In this document: positions 16,976-26,308 of the stretch, piece after piece
Layout: each line of letters opens with the position of its first letter
Position numbering within the stretch: position 1 is the stretch's first letter
NCBI RefSeq assembly: GCF_003473545.1
Contig: NZ_QUCM01000022.1
Span: forward strand, 1-57,199
Direction: 5' to 3'
From: Clostridium sp. AM22-11AC
GTDB lineage: Bacteria; Bacillota; Clostridia; Lachnospirales; Lachnospiraceae
Length of the DNA stretch: 57,199 nucleotides
The notes under the pieces: generated by a model
Database searches by the model: none
What the model saw: only the letters and a program-made list of their open reading frames with translations
What the model was told of the DNA's origin: nothing
Position numbers and translations under genes: made by a program

Positions 16976-16987
16976 CTGCGTCAGCAG
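16976..16987. repeat. Dyad core CTGCGTCAGCAG inside the trp operon
   Basis: A GTCA-loop hairpin in the trpG-trpD gap, with further pairing outside it (CTTTCC with GGGAAG nearby). The same 12-nt core recurs at 22430-22441. Confidence 0.5.
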
Positions 16988-17074
16988 GGGGATGACGAGA
17001 GCGGGAAGAGAGTACAGAATGTTTTGAACGGTTTGAAATTTTTAAAATGAGCAGAATATCAGGAGGTAAGAACG

Positions 17075-18094
17075 ATGATCAAAGAGGCTATTGTAAAGAT
17101 CGTAAATAAAGAGGATTTAAGTTATGAAGAAGCATATACCGTGATGAATGAGATCATGAGCGGAGAGACTACACCTACCCAGAACGCGGCATTTCTGGCA
17201 GCTCTTTCTACGAAAAGCGCCAGAGCAGAAACGACCGATGAGATCGCAGGCTGTGCAGCTGCTATGAGAGATCATGCTATCAAGGTAGAAACAGATATGG
17301 ATCTGTTTGAGATCGTTGGTACTGGCGGTGATAATGCAGGAAGCTTTAATATTTCTACTACAGCGGCCCTGGTTGCAGCAGCAGGCGGTGTAAAAGTGGC
17401 AAAACACGGAAACAGAGCGGCTTCTTCCAAGTGCGGAACAGCGGACTGTTTAGAGGCGCTGGGAGTTAATATTGAGCAGAGTCCGGATCTTTGCAGAAAA
17501 TTATTAAAAGAAGTGGGAATGTGCTTCTTCTTTGCACAGAAATATCATACTTCCATGAAATATGTTGGCGCGATCCGGAAAGAGCTGGGATTTAGAACAG
17601 TATTTAATATTTTAGGACCGCTGACCAATCCGGGAACACCGACCATGCAGCTGTTAGGTGTATATGATGAATATCTGGTTGAGCCTCTGGCAAGAGTTCT
17701 GGTAAGTCTGGGAATTAAGCGTGGTATGGTTATTTATGGTCAGGATAAGTTGGATGAGATCTCTTTAAGTGCTCCGACTACCATTTGCGAGATCAGAGAT
17801 GGATGGTACAGAACTTCTGTTATTACTCCTGAGGAGTTTGGCTTTGAACGGTGTACAAAGGATGACCTTAAGGGCGGAACACCGGCAGAAAATGCAGAGA
17901 TCACACGGTCTATTTTAAGAGGTGAAAAGGGTCATAAGAGAAATGCTGTTCTGATGAATGCAGGTGCTGCTTTGTATATTGCAGGGGAGGCAGAGGATAT
18001 GAAGTCTGGTATTGCCCTGGCAGCAGAACTGATCGATTCTGGAAAGGCACTGGATACACTGGAGAAACTGATTGAAGTGAGTAATGTTCTCTAG
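17075..18094 (+). CDS. trpD: Anthranilate phosphoribosyltransferase
   Basis: Transfers phosphoribose from PRPP to anthranilate, second step of tryptophan synthesis. The 339-residue protein carries the PRPP-binding [14 protein letters not shown] stretch (about residues 86-99) and the [21 protein letters not shown] region that follows. AGGAGG precedes the ATG. It stands alone as TrpD, not fused to TrpG. Lies 115 bp after the broken trpG and 42 bp before trpC. Confidence 0.96.
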   Translation: MIKEAIVKIVNKEDLSYEEAYTVMNEIMSGETTPTQNAAFLAALSTKSARAETTDEIAGCAAAMRDHAIKVETDMDLFEIVGTGGDNAGSFNISTTAALVAAAGGVKVAKHGNRAASSKCGTADCLEALGVNIEQSPDLCRKLLKEVGMCFFFAQKYHTSMKYVGAIRKELGFRTVFNILGPLTNPGTPTMQLLGVYDEYLVEPLARVLVSLGIKRGMVIYGQDKLDEISLSAPTTICEIRDGWYRTSVITPEEFGFERCTKDDLKGGTPAENAEITRSILRGEKGHKRNAVLMNAGAALYIAGEAEDMKSGIALAAELIDSGKALDTLEKLIEVSNVL

Positions 18095-18136
18095 AAAAGA
18101 CTCCTAGAGGACATAGTAACGGAGAGGCGGAATAAT

Positions 18137-18925
18137 ATGACGATTTTGGATCAGCTGGCGGATCATGCCAGGGAGCGGGTAGAATATGGGAAAGAGAAAG
18201 TGGCTGCGGATGAGATGAGAAGGCGGGCCTTTGATCTTGGAAGAGAGGGCAGGCTGGGCAGTTTTGCATTTGAGAAGGCTCTTAAGAAGCCTGGGATCTC
18301 GTTTATTTGTGAGTGTAAGAAGGCTTCTCCTTCTAAGGGACTGATCGCACCGGATTTTCCTTATTTAAAGATCGCAAAGGAGTATGAAGCAGCGGGAGCG
18401 GACTGCATTTCGGTGCTGACGGAGCCAAAGTGGTTTTTGGGAAGTGATGCTTATTTGAGAGAGATTGCTGAGAGTGTGGGAATTCCCTGCTTGAGGAAGG
18501 ATTTTACAGTTGATGAATATATGATTTATGAGGCGAAGGTTCTGGGAGCTTCGGCTGTGCTTTTGATTTGTTCTATTTTGTCAAAGGAGCAGTTAAAGGA
18601 ATACAGGTGTATCTGTGATGAATTGGGACTTTCTGCTCTGGTGGAAGCTCATGATGAGGCAGAGGTGGAAATGGCCGTTGAAGCAGGCGCCAGAATGATC
18701 GGAGTGAACAACCGGAATTTGAAGGATTTTTCTGTGGATACGGAAAACAGTAGACGGCTTCGCAGCATGATACCGGCAGAGGTGCTTTTTGTATCAGAAA
18801 GTGGCGTAAGGGATGAGAATGATGTGAGAAAGCTTCGGGAGATTGGGGCAGATGCAGTTCTTATTGGAGAAGCACTGATGCGGGCTGAGGATAAGAAGGC
18901 GAAATTGGCGGCGCTGAGAGGTTAG
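18137..18925 (+). CDS. trpC: Indole-3-glycerol phosphate synthase
   Basis: Closes the ring to form indole-3-glycerol phosphate. The 262-residue TIM barrel contains the ECKKASPSKG motif (about residues 55-64), LRKDFTVDEY, and GVNNRNLKDF, which are the substrate-binding and catalytic parts of TrpC. Fourth gene of the operon, separate from TrpF. Confidence 0.96.
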   Translation: MTILDQLADHARERVEYGKEKVAADEMRRRAFDLGREGRLGSFAFEKALKKPGISFICECKKASPSKGLIAPDFPYLKIAKEYEAAGADCISVLTEPKWFLGSDAYLREIAESVGIPCLRKDFTVDEYMIYEAKVLGASAVLLICSILSKEQLKEYRCICDELGLSALVEAHDEAEVEMAVEAGARMIGVNNRNLKDFSVDTENSRRLRSMIPAEVLFVSESGVRDENDVRKLREIGADAVLIGEALMRAEDKKAKLAALRG

Positions 18926-18970
18926 AAAACGGAATAAGTATGTGTGTTGACAAAGCGGGAGTATAAACAG

Positions 18971-19579
18971 ATGACCAGAGTGAAGTTGTGCGGAATGATG
19001 CGGCCGGAGGATATCCAGGCGGTGAATGAGATCAAGCCGGAGTATATTGGGTTCGTGTTTGCAAAGAAGAGTCGCAGATATGTTTCTAAGGAGCAGGCGA
19101 AAATGCTTAAGGAAATGCTGGATCCGGCGGTGAAGGCTGTAGGTGTGTTTGTGAATGAGCCGGTGGAAAATGTGGCTGATCTTTTGAATGAAGGGATCGT
19201 TGATATGGCGCAGCTTCATGGAGTGGAAGATGAGGCGTATATTTGTCGGCTGAGGGAACTTACTGGCAGAGGTGAAGATACGTTTATTATAAAGGCGGTT
19301 CAGGTGAAGTCGGAAGCGGATGTGAAAGCGGGAGAGCAGTCCGGGGCGGATCTTGTGTTGTTTGATGCCGGCGCCGGTGATGGGAAGGTGTTTAACTGGA
19401 AATTACTGGAAAATGTGAAACGGCCTTATTTTCTGGCTGGTGGGCTGGATCCGGAGAATGTGAGGGATGCGGTGGAAAGGCTGCGACCATTTGGAGTGGA
19501 TGTGAGTTCTGGGATTGAAAGCTTTGGGGTGAAAGATGCTTTGAAAATGGAGCGGTTTGTGGCGAGAGTTAGAAATTGA
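18971..19579 (+). CDS. trpF: Phosphoribosylanthranilate isomerase
   Basis: Amadori rearrangement of phosphoribosylanthranilate, the step before TrpC. The 202-residue protein starts TRVKLCGMM, with the catalytic-type Cys in the first strand, and ends with the PYFLAGGLDPENV and VDVSSGIESFG phosphate-binding parts. I chose ATG 18971, which has GGGAG at 18957-18961; an in-frame TTG at 18944 would add nine residues not seen in the family. It is the last trp gene: trpB and trpA do not follow, so tryptophan synthase must be elsewhere or missing. Confidence 0.95.
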   Translation: MTRVKLCGMMRPEDIQAVNEIKPEYIGFVFAKKSRRYVSKEQAKMLKEMLDPAVKAVGVFVNEPVENVADLLNEGIVDMAQLHGVEDEAYICRLRELTGRGEDTFIIKAVQVKSEADVKAGEQSGADLVLFDAGAGDGKVFNWKLLENVKRPYFLAGGLDPENVRDAVERLRPFGVDVSSGIESFGVKDALKMERFVARVRN

Positions 19580-19616
19580 AATAAATGGTTCCGGGAGTAA
19601 CTCTTTCTCGTAAGAA

Positions 19617-19748
19617 ACGGCCTTACATATTACTTGTCATTGTCCACTGGCTTTCGACATGCACCTGTTCGCCTGTATCGGACTACGTCCGCTACATTCG
19701 GACAGCTGCGCTCAAGATGTGGACAATTGACAAGTAAGATGACGGCCT
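19617..19748. mobile_element. MITE-like element with terminal inverted repeats
   Basis: Inverted repeats of about 22 bp (19626-19647 and 19719-19741) match with one substitution and one inserted base; each contains ACTTGTCA and TTGTCCAC or its complement. ACGGCCT flanks both ends (19617-19623, 19742-19748) like a 7-bp target duplication, though two bases separate the left copy from the repeat. The interior holds a CGGAC-tac-GTCCG hairpin and no gene. It lies between convergent trpF and xfp. Confidence 0.55.
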
Positions 19749-19787
19749 GTGTATACAAGGAATAACTGAAAAATAAGTGTGATTATT

Positions 19788-19840
19788 AAAATACCGTCTG
19801 GGACAGCGAAGGATTGGATTGCTGCCCAGGCGGTATTTTT
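19788..19840. terminator. Bidirectional terminator between trpF and xfp
   Basis: ATACCG-t-CTGGG-a-CAGC pairs with GCTG-c-CCAG-GCGGTAT in a long stem, with five T on the plus side and a mixed T-rich run on the minus side. It serves the convergent phosphoketolase gene and perhaps the trp operon. Confidence 0.8.
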
Positions 19841-19851
19841 ATATACTTGTT

Positions 19852-22245
19852 TTACTTGTCTTCTGGAGTGTGCCACTGCCAGTTGCGGATCTCTTCCAGA
19901 TCCTGGCCATATTCGGCAATGTACTGTTTGTGTTCTACCAGTTTGTCATTCATCTTCTGGATCAGGAAGGAACCTCTGTTTCCTAACTGTGGAAGATGCA
20001 TGATGGCGTCTTTTACAAGGTCGAAACGGTCTAACTGGTTCTGGACACGCATATCGAATGGAGTGGTGATGGTACCTTCTTCCTGATAGCCGTGAACGGA
20101 TACGTTGTGGTTGTTGCGTCCGTAGGTGAGTTCGTGGATCAGGGTTGGATAGCCGTGGAATGCGAAAATGACTGGAGTATCTTTGGTGAAGATCGCGTCA
20201 TATTCGGCATCGCTTAAGCCGTGTGGATGCTTGGTGTTGGACTCCAGCTTGAACAGGTCTACTACATTGACAACACGGATCTTTAATTCCGGCAGTTCGT
20301 CACGGAGAATGGTGACAGCAGCCATTGTTTCCAGGGTTGGTGTATCACCGCAGCATGCCATGACCAGATCTGGTTCTTCGCCGCAGTCGTTGCTTGCCCA
20401 TTCCCAGATGCCGATACCCTGGGTGCAGTGCTTTACGGCCTGTTCCATGGACAGCCACTGGCAGCTTGGATGTTTGGATGCAACAATGGCGTTTACATAG
20501 TTTTTGCTGCGGATGCAGTGGTCAAAGCAGGAGAGCAGGCAGTTGGTATCTGGTGGCAGATACATGCGGACTACGTCTGCTTTTTTGTTTGCAATGTGAT
20601 CTAAGAAGCCTGGATCCTGATGGGTGTAACCATTGTGGTCCTGCTGCCATACATTGGAGGACAGGATGAAGTTTAAGGAAGCAATCGGCTGTCTCCAGGA
20701 AAGCTGGTTGCATACTTTTAACCATTTTGCATGCTGTGCAGCCATGGAGTCAACAATACGGATAAATGCTTCGTAGCTTGCAAAGAAACCGTGACGTCCT
20801 GTAAGCAGGTAGCCTTCCAGCCATCCCTCACACATATGCTCACTGAGCATACTGTCCATGATACGTCCGCCTCTTGCCAGTTTGTCATCGTCATCTTTTA
20901 ATTCACCGTTCCAGTCACGGTTTTCTGCCTCAAATACGCGGTAAAGACGGTTGGACATGCTTTCGTCGGGTCCGAAGATACGGAAGTTTTTGTTGTCCTC
21001 ATTTAAGCGGAAGATGTCACGGATGTATCCGCCCAGTTCGATCATATCCTGGGCTTTGGTCTTTCCAGGTTCTACAGGAATTCCGTAGGTTCTGAAATCT
21101 GGCAGACGCAGGTCTTTTAAGAGAAGTCCGCCGTTTGCATGTGGGTTTGCGCCCAGTCTTGCATTTCCCTTTGGAGCCAGTTCGGCTAATTCCGGGATCA
21201 GACGGCCTTTTTCGTCAAACAGTTCTTCTGGATGGTAGCTTCTTAACCAGTCGTTTAACAGTTTTAAGTGTTCTTCCGGATTTTCCATGGAGATCGGCAC
21301 CTGATGAGCACGGAAGGAACCTTCGATCTTCTGGCCGTCTACTACCTTTGGTCCGGTCCAGCCCTTTGGTGTACGAAGAACGATCATAGGCCACTTTGGA
21401 CGCTCTGCATCTCCTGTTTCACGGGCATGTTTCTGGATGGCTTTGATCTCTTCGATAACGGTATCCATGGTTTCGGCCATCTTGCGGTGCATGGTCATTG
21501 GATCGTCGCCTTCTACGAAGTATGGTTTCCAGCCACAGCCTTTGAAGAAATCTTCAATCTCATCATGTGGGATACGGGAGAAGATGGTCGGGTTGCTGAT
21601 CTTGTATCCGTTTAAGTGAAGGATAGGAAGAACAGCGCCGTCTGTTACAGGGTTTAAAAATTTATTGGACTGCCAGGAAGTAGCCAGTGGGCCGGTTTCT
21701 GCTTCGCCGTCACCTACTACAACGGTAGCGATCAGATCCGGGTTATCGAATACAGCACCGAAAGCGTGGGCAATGGAGTAACCTAATTCGCCGCCTTCGT
21801 TGATAGAACCTGGAGTTTCAGGAGCACAGTGGCTTGGCACGCCGCATGGGAAGGAGAACTGCTTGAACATTTTCTGCATTCCTTCTTCGTCCTGGCTGAT
21901 GTTTGGATAGATCTCGCTGTAGCTTCCATCCAGATAGGTATTGGCGATCAGGAAGTTGCCGCCGTGTCCAGGTCCGGATAAAAGGATCATGTCCAGGTCA
22001 TAACGTTTGATCACACGGTTACAATGTACATAGACAAAGTTCTGTCCAGGTACAGTTCCCCAGTGACCTACGATCTTTTTCTTGATCTGGTCAAGGGATA
22101 ATGGCTTTTTTAAAAGCGGATTGTCTAACAGGTAAAGCTGTCCTGCAGACAGGTAGTTGGCTGCCCGCCAGTATGCGTTCATTTTTGTAAGCATTTCCTC
22201 ACATAAAGGCTGCTTTTCAAGACATGTGCCGGTGTTGTTTTCCAT
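19852..22245 (-). CDS. xfp: Xylulose-5-phosphate/fructose-6-phosphate phosphoketolase
   Basis: Thiamine-diphosphate enzyme that cleaves xylulose 5-phosphate (and usually fructose 6-phosphate) with phosphate to acetyl phosphate plus a triose or tetrose phosphate. The 797-residue length is normal. Conserved regions include [20 protein letters not shown] (about residues 41-60), [26 protein letters not shown] with the metal-binding GDGEAETG, and [10 protein letters not shown]. It is a single gene on the minus strand, with GAAAGGGG before the ATG and a terminator after it. A LysR gene diverges from it and may regulate it, a guess from position only. Confidence 0.97.
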   Translation of the reverse strand: MENNTGTCLEKQPLCEEMLTKMNAYWRAANYLSAGQLYLLDNPLLKKPLSLDQIKKKIVGHWGTVPGQNFVYVHCNRVIKRYDLDMILLSGPGHGGNFLIANTYLDGSYSEIYPNISQDEEGMQKMFKQFSFPCGVPSHCAPETPGSINEGGELGYSIAHAFGAVFDNPDLIATVVVGDGEAETGPLATSWQSNKFLNPVTDGAVLPILHLNGYKISNPTIFSRIPHDEIEDFFKGCGWKPYFVEGDDPMTMHRKMAETMDTVIEEIKAIQKHARETGDAERPKWPMIVLRTPKGWTGPKVVDGQKIEGSFRAHQVPISMENPEEHLKLLNDWLRSYHPEELFDEKGRLIPELAELAPKGNARLGANPHANGGLLLKDLRLPDFRTYGIPVEPGKTKAQDMIELGGYIRDIFRLNEDNKNFRIFGPDESMSNRLYRVFEAENRDWNGELKDDDDKLARGGRIMDSMLSEHMCEGWLEGYLLTGRHGFFASYEAFIRIVDSMAAQHAKWLKVCNQLSWRQPIASLNFILSSNVWQQDHNGYTHQDPGFLDHIANKKADVVRMYLPPDTNCLLSCFDHCIRSKNYVNAIVASKHPSCQWLSMEQAVKHCTQGIGIWEWASNDCGEEPDLVMACCGDTPTLETMAAVTILRDELPELKIRVVNVVDLFKLESNTKHPHGLSDAEYDAIFTKDTPVIFAFHGYPTLIHELTYGRNNHNVSVHGYQEEGTITTPFDMRVQNQLDRFDLVKDAIMHLPQLGNRGSFLIQKMNDKLVEHKQYIAEYGQDLEEIRNWQWHTPEDK

Positions 22246-22359
22246 GATGTTGCCCCTTTCAAATGCACGTTATTTTTTTCACATATAATATGCCACGAAT
22301 AAAAAGGGTTGTAAAATAGCAAAAATGTATTATATTCATATCAGAATGGTATGGAAAGG

Positions 22360-22470
22360 CGCAAAAGAAAAACAAGCGGCGCCTGCAAGGCGACATTTGT
22401 TTTTCTTGCGTCATTCACGAACGGACCGTCTGCGTCAGCAGACAGATGAGCGCGTTAGCGCGTGTCCGTG
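22360..22470. repeat. Cluster of nested dyads, cruciform-like intergenic element
   Basis: Left part: AAGAAAAACAA (22365-22375) pairs with TTGTTTTTCTT (22397-22407). Right part: CGGAC (22422-22426) with GTCCG (22464-22468) encloses two hairpins, GTCTGC-gtca-GCAGAC and GCGCG-tta-GCGCG, forming a three-way junction. No coding potential. The core CTGCGTCAGCAG also occurs at 16976-16987, so this may be a dispersed repeat. It lies between xfp and a divergent LysR gene. Confidence 0.6.
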
Positions 22471-22504
22471 AGTCGAAGCTAGCTAGATAGAAGGGACATT
22501 AGTT

Positions 22505-23398
22505 ATGACATCTAATTTTGAATACTACAGGATTTTTTATTATGTTGCAAAGTATGGAAATCTGACCAGGGCTGCATCTGCCCTTAATACCAGTCAGCCG
22601 GCGGTAACAAGGACCATACATAAGCTGGAGGATGATCTGGGGTGCCGGTTATTTATCCGCAGCAAGATGGGGATGGAGCTGACGGCAGAGGGACAGCAGT
22701 TTTTTGAGTATGTTTCAGCAGGCTGCGCCCAGTTTTTTAAAGGGGAAAGTGATCTGAAGGACAGGCTGAGCCTGGAAAAGGGTACGATCTCGATCAGTGC
22801 CACAGAGACAGCCCTTCATTGTTATCTGTTTCAGGCAATGGAGGAGTTTAGCCGGAAGTACCCGAAGGTCCATTTTCAGATCTTAAATAACAGTACCAGG
22901 GACTCGATCCAGGCAGTTCGTGATGGTAAGGTGGATATGGCAGTGGTTTCGTCTCTTCCTTTGCATATGGGGGATCCATTGAAAATGAAAGTGCTTCGCA
23001 GCTATCGGGAGATTTTGATCGGAGGCCCCAGATTTGAGCAGTTAAAGGGACGAAAATGTTCTTTGCGGGAGCTTTCAGATCTGCCGTGGATCAGCCTTAC
23101 TTCCGAGGCGATCAGCCGTAATTTCCTGAATTCCTATTTTTTGCAGTATGGCCTGACATTTTCACCGGATCTGGAACTGGCCACTACGGATCTGATCCTT
23201 CCGGCAGTGCGCCATAATCTGGGAATTGGTTTTATACCGGAGGAGATTGCAGCGGAAGACTTAAAAGCAGGTGTTGTATTTGCCATTGATCTGGAAGAGG
23301 CATTTCCGGAAAGGAATGTTCTTATGATACGGGACAGCGAGTATCCTTTAAGTGTGGCAGCCAAGGCATTTCAGAAGTTTGCGCAGGAAAGGGAATAA
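22505..23398 (+). CDS. LysR family transcriptional regulator
   Basis: A 297-residue LysR protein. The N-terminal HTH (about residues 17-40, with GNLTRAASALNTSQPAVTR) is clear and the rest is a typical effector-binding domain. Divergent from phosphoketolase across 259 bp that contain a hairpin-rich element but no clear LysR dyad of the T-N11-A type. Target genes are unknown; xfp and the downstream cupin gene are the local candidates. Confidence 0.9.
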   Translation: MTSNFEYYRIFYYVAKYGNLTRAASALNTSQPAVTRTIHKLEDDLGCRLFIRSKMGMELTAEGQQFFEYVSAGCAQFFKGESDLKDRLSLEKGTISISATETALHCYLFQAMEEFSRKYPKVHFQILNNSTRDSIQAVRDGKVDMAVVSSLPLHMGDPLKMKVLRSYREILIGGPRFEQLKGRKCSLRELSDLPWISLTSEAISRNFLNSYFLQYGLTFSPDLELATTDLILPAVRHNLGIGFIPEEIAAEDLKAGVVFAIDLEEAFPERNVLMIRDSEYPLSVAAKAFQKFAQERE

Positions 23399-23454
23399 GA
23401 GCAGATGGTTGCTGCAAAATGAAACATTCGCGAAAGAAAAATCGCGTCCTGTTC

Positions 23455-23483
23455 TTGGAAAAATGAAAGAAATGGAGTATAAT
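23455..23483 (+). promoter_or_regulatory. Promoter of the cupin gene
   Basis: TTGGAA, 17-bp spacer, TATAAT, about 65 bp before the cupin start. A small CGCGA/TCGCG dyad lies upstream and may end the LysR transcript. Confidence 0.6.
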
Positions 23484-23549
23484 GAGAAAATATAAGCAGT
23501 AAAGTGTTTCAAATTGCTTCAGGATTATATTCAACAGGAGGGCATGACC

Positions 23550-23915
23550 ATGATTCGTAAAGACAACGTTCTGGAAGTGGAACATTTAGGCGGAGGTAAG
23601 GGAACAGCGTATGTTCATCATATTGTATCTAAGGAGGAGCTGTTAGGACACGGCAGACTGTATGCTAAGGTAGTTCTTCCTCCAGGTGCAAGTGTAGGCT
23701 GGCATCAGCATGTACATGATACTGAGCCATATTATATTTTAAAGGGCGAGGCAGATTTTATTGATAATGACAAGTCTGTGACCAAGGTTGGCCCTGGTGA
23801 CTGCTGTATTATTGAAGTGGGACAGTATCACAGCATTGAGAATAATTCAGACTCTGATGTAGAGTTTATGGCTCTTATTTATAATGAACCAGGTTATCTG
23901 AATGACAGAGATTAA
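23550..23915 (+). CDS. Single-domain cupin protein
   Basis: A 121-residue cupin. Motif 1 shows GWHQHVHDTEPYYILKGEA with metal-binding His residues and a Glu, and motif 2 shows PGDCCIIEVGQYHSIEN with the second His. Such small cupins bind sugars or metals or act as isomerases; no substrate can be named. I chose ATG 23550, seven bases from AGGAGG, over ATG 23544 which overlaps too closely with that site. Monocistronic by its own promoter. Confidence 0.85.
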   Translation: MIRKDNVLEVEHLGGGKGTAYVHHIVSKEELLGHGRLYAKVVLPPGASVGWHQHVHDTEPYYILKGEADFIDNDKSVTKVGPGDCCIIEVGQYHSIENNSDSDVEFMALIYNEPGYLNDRD

Positions 23916-23951
23916 TAGAAATGATTTGAGCCAAAGATGTGGATCTGGCAG

Positions 23952-23980
23952 TTGATGTTTGAAAATTTTTATAGTATACT
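23952..23980 (+). promoter_or_regulatory. Promoter of the MATE gene leader
   Basis: TTGATG, 17-bp spacer, TATACT, giving a start near 23987 and an RNA leader that meets a terminator after about 85 nt. Confidence 0.65.
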
Positions 23981-23986
23981 GTGGAA

Positions 23987-24072
23987 CGTTCATCGGAGGG
24001 CAAGTTGTTCTTTAGAAACAATAGCTGGATAAGATGGCGGGCTGAGATGCCTGCTTCTTATCCGGCTTTTTT
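23987..24072 (+). ncRNA. Candidate guanidine-IV (mepA motif) riboswitch with terminator
   Basis: A short leader placed directly before a MATE transporter gene, the known setting of the guanidine-IV class in Clostridia. It contains CGGAGGGCAAG, a small TTGTT/AACAA hairpin, and AATAGCTGG, whose AGCTGG is also the first part of the terminator stem. The terminator (AGCTGGATAAG with CTTATCCGGCT, then six T) is at 24023-24072. Ligand binding to the 5' part would be expected to disturb the terminator. The class call rests on recall of the motif and on context; a simple attenuator of another class is possible. Confidence 0.55.
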
Positions 24073-24097
24073 AATGTGAAAAAGGAGAAAATGTACA

Positions 24098-25261
24098 ATG
24101 GAGAGAAATACGACATTTACAGAAGGGAAGATCTTACAGCCTCTTATTTTGTTTGCCATGCCAGTGTTGTTTGCGCTGTTTTTGCAGGCTATGTACGGCG
24201 CTGTGGATCTCCTGGTTGTGGGTAAGTTTGCGTCTTCTGCGGATGTATCGGCGGTGTCTACAGGTTCTCAGATCATGATGACTTTGACCAATCTGATCAG
24301 CTGTTTTGCTATGGGAACCACGGTGCTTTTAGGACAGCTGATCGGCTGCGGAAAGAAGGAAGAAGGGGGAAAGGCAGTGGGAACGGCCATGGTGATGTTT
24401 GCTGGTATTGCATTGGTCATGACTGTCCTTCTGGTGTGTTTTGCACCTCAGATCAGCAGTATTATGCATGCTCCAAAGGAGGCTTTTGACAAGACGGCTG
24501 CTTATGTAAGGATATGCGGCTGCGGTATGATCGTTATTGTTGCTTATAACCTGATCGGTTGTATTTTCAGGGGAATCGGGGACTCCAAAATGCCGCTTTT
24601 TACAGTTGCGATCGCCTGTGTTTGTAATATTGCAGGAGATCTGGTGCTGTGTGCCGGTTTTCATATGGGAACTACAGGAGCGGCCTGTGCTACTGTTTTT
24701 GCCCAGGTGGTCAGTGTGGTGGTATCTTTTGGGTTTATCAGAAAGAAACAGCTGCCATTTGTATTTAAGAAGGAAAATGTGCGGATCCATAAGGATTTGC
24801 TTAAGAAAATGGCGGGCCTTGGAGCGCCGATCGCATTACAGGATCTTCTGGTAAGTATTTCGTTTCTTATTATCCTGGCGATCGTAAATTCCATGGGAGT
24901 GACCGCTTCTGCAGGTGTGGGAGTGGCTGAGAAAGTTTGTGCTTTTATCATGCTTATTTCATCTGCTTTTATGCAGTCTATGTCTGCTTTTGTGGCCCAG
25001 AATTATGGCGCAGGAAGGATGGACCGGGCAAAGAAGGCCCTTTATAATGGGATCGGACAGACCAAATTTGTTATGTTACAGGGAATTGCCGGGGCTTTTG
25101 GAGTTCGTGTGCCTGTATCTTATCTCATGAGCATCCGACCGGATACTTCTTTATTTAAAATCGGATTGGCAACGCCTATGTCATCTGTTGTGCAGCTATT
25201 GCTTTGCCTTGGATTTATGGTTATACTGAACAGGAGAGCCAGAAAAGGAGAGATCCGATAA
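24098..25261 (+). CDS. MATE efflux transporter with an internal in-frame deletion
   Basis: Multidrug/toxin extrusion family protein (DinF/MepA-like) at the cell membrane, here 387 residues where relatives have about 440-460 and 12 helices. The N-terminal half is normal (FTEGKILQPLILFAMPVLF, with FRGIGDSKMPLF). After AKKALYNGIG (to about residue 320) the protein goes straight to QTKFVMLQG, which in homologues lies some 60 residues later, after two further helices. The frame is kept. Recombination at a short repeat encoding NGIG would explain this. Transport activity is doubtful. It lies behind a candidate guanidine riboswitch. Confidence 0.82.
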   Translation: MERNTTFTEGKILQPLILFAMPVLFALFLQAMYGAVDLLVVGKFASSADVSAVSTGSQIMMTLTNLISCFAMGTTVLLGQLIGCGKKEEGGKAVGTAMVMFAGIALVMTVLLVCFAPQISSIMHAPKEAFDKTAAYVRICGCGMIVIVAYNLIGCIFRGIGDSKMPLFTVAIACVCNIAGDLVLCAGFHMGTTGAACATVFAQVVSVVVSFGFIRKKQLPFVFKKENVRIHKDLLKKMAGLGAPIALQDLLVSISFLIILAIVNSMGVTASAGVGVAEKVCAFIMLISSAFMQSMSAFVAQNYGAGRMDRAKKALYNGIGQTKFVMLQGIAGAFGVRVPVSYLMSIRPDTSLFKIGLATPMSSVVQLLLCLGFMVILNRRARKGEIR

Positions 25262-25303
25262 GGAAGACTGGCAAAATATTTTCGCAGGAAAGGAGAGCGC
25301 AGG

Positions 25304-26278
25304 ATGAGAGAAATTCACTGGGCTGTACTGGGAACAGGTGTGATCGCCAATGAAATGGCAACGGCACTGGAAAAAAATGGAAAAAAGCTTTACGCAGTAG
25401 GAAACAGAACCTACGAAAAGGCTGTAAAGTTTGGAGAAAAATACGGGATCAAAAAGGTGTATACGGATTTTAATGAAATGTTCACAGATCCGGAGGTGGA
25501 TGTGATCTATATTACAACGCCTCATAATACCCATATCCAGTTTATGAAAAAGGCCATTGAGAACGGAAAACATATCCTGGTGGAGAAATCTATTACTTTG
25601 AACAGTAAGGAACTGGATGAAGCTTTGGAGCTGGCGAAGGAAAAGGGGGTTATTGTTGCCGAAGCCATGACCATTTTCCATATGCCGGTCTATAAAGAAT
25701 TGAAGAAGATTTTGGAGTCCGGAAAGCTGGGAAAAGTAAATCTGATCACCATGAATTTTGGAAGTTTTAAAGAATATAACATGGAAAACCGTTTCTTTAA
25801 CCGGAACCTGGCTGGGGGTACCATGCTGGATATCGGCGTGTATGCTCTTTCTTTTATCCGGTGGTTTATGGACTCCAAGCCGGATCAGTTATTGTCCCAG
25901 ATGAAGGCGGCGCCTACAGGGGTAGATGAGCAGGCGGGGCTGCTTCTTACCAATAAGGAAGGACAGATGGCTACCGTGATGCTGTCCCTGCACTCCAAGC
26001 AGCCAAAGAGAGGCATGGTATCCTGCGAAAAGGGCTATATTGAAGTCATGGAATATCCAAGGGCCTGGGAGGCGAAGATCGTGGACGCAGAAAGCGGAGA
26101 GGTGCAGGTGATAAAGGCCGGAGTTCATGAGGATGCACTGGCTTATGAGCTTTCTGATATGGAAAAGGCGATTGCCGGGGATGTTTCCTGTATGCATCTG
26201 GACTATACAAAGGATGTAATGGATCTGATGACGGAGTTTAGAAAGTCCTGGCATTTTACGTATCCTGAGGAAGAATAA
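25304..26278 (+). CDS. Gfo/Idh/MocA family oxidoreductase
   Basis: NAD(P)-dependent oxidoreductase of 324 residues. The N-terminal Rossmann fold has AVLGTGVIANEMATALE with a GxGxxA-type dinucleotide site, then TTPHNTHIQFMKKAIENGKH and EKSITLNSKE, which carries the Lys typical of the family active site. The C-terminal alpha/beta domain starts near residue 125. The family acts on sugars, inositols and dihydrodiols; no substrate can be read here. Good ribosome site; short gap to the following nitroreductase gene suggests co-transcription. Confidence 0.9.
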   Translation: MREIHWAVLGTGVIANEMATALEKNGKKLYAVGNRTYEKAVKFGEKYGIKKVYTDFNEMFTDPEVDVIYITTPHNTHIQFMKKAIENGKHILVEKSITLNSKELDEALELAKEKGVIVAEAMTIFHMPVYKELKKILESGKLGKVNLITMNFGSFKEYNMENRFFNRNLAGGTMLDIGVYALSFIRWFMDSKPDQLLSQMKAAPTGVDEQAGLLLTNKEGQMATVMLSLHSKQPKRGMVSCEKGYIEVMEYPRAWEAKIVDAESGEVQVIKAGVHEDALAYELSDMEKAIAGDVSCMHLDYTKDVMDLMTEFRKSWHFTYPEEE

Positions 26279-26308
26279 CAGATAAATTGTTTACAGGAGG
26301 TTGCATTA

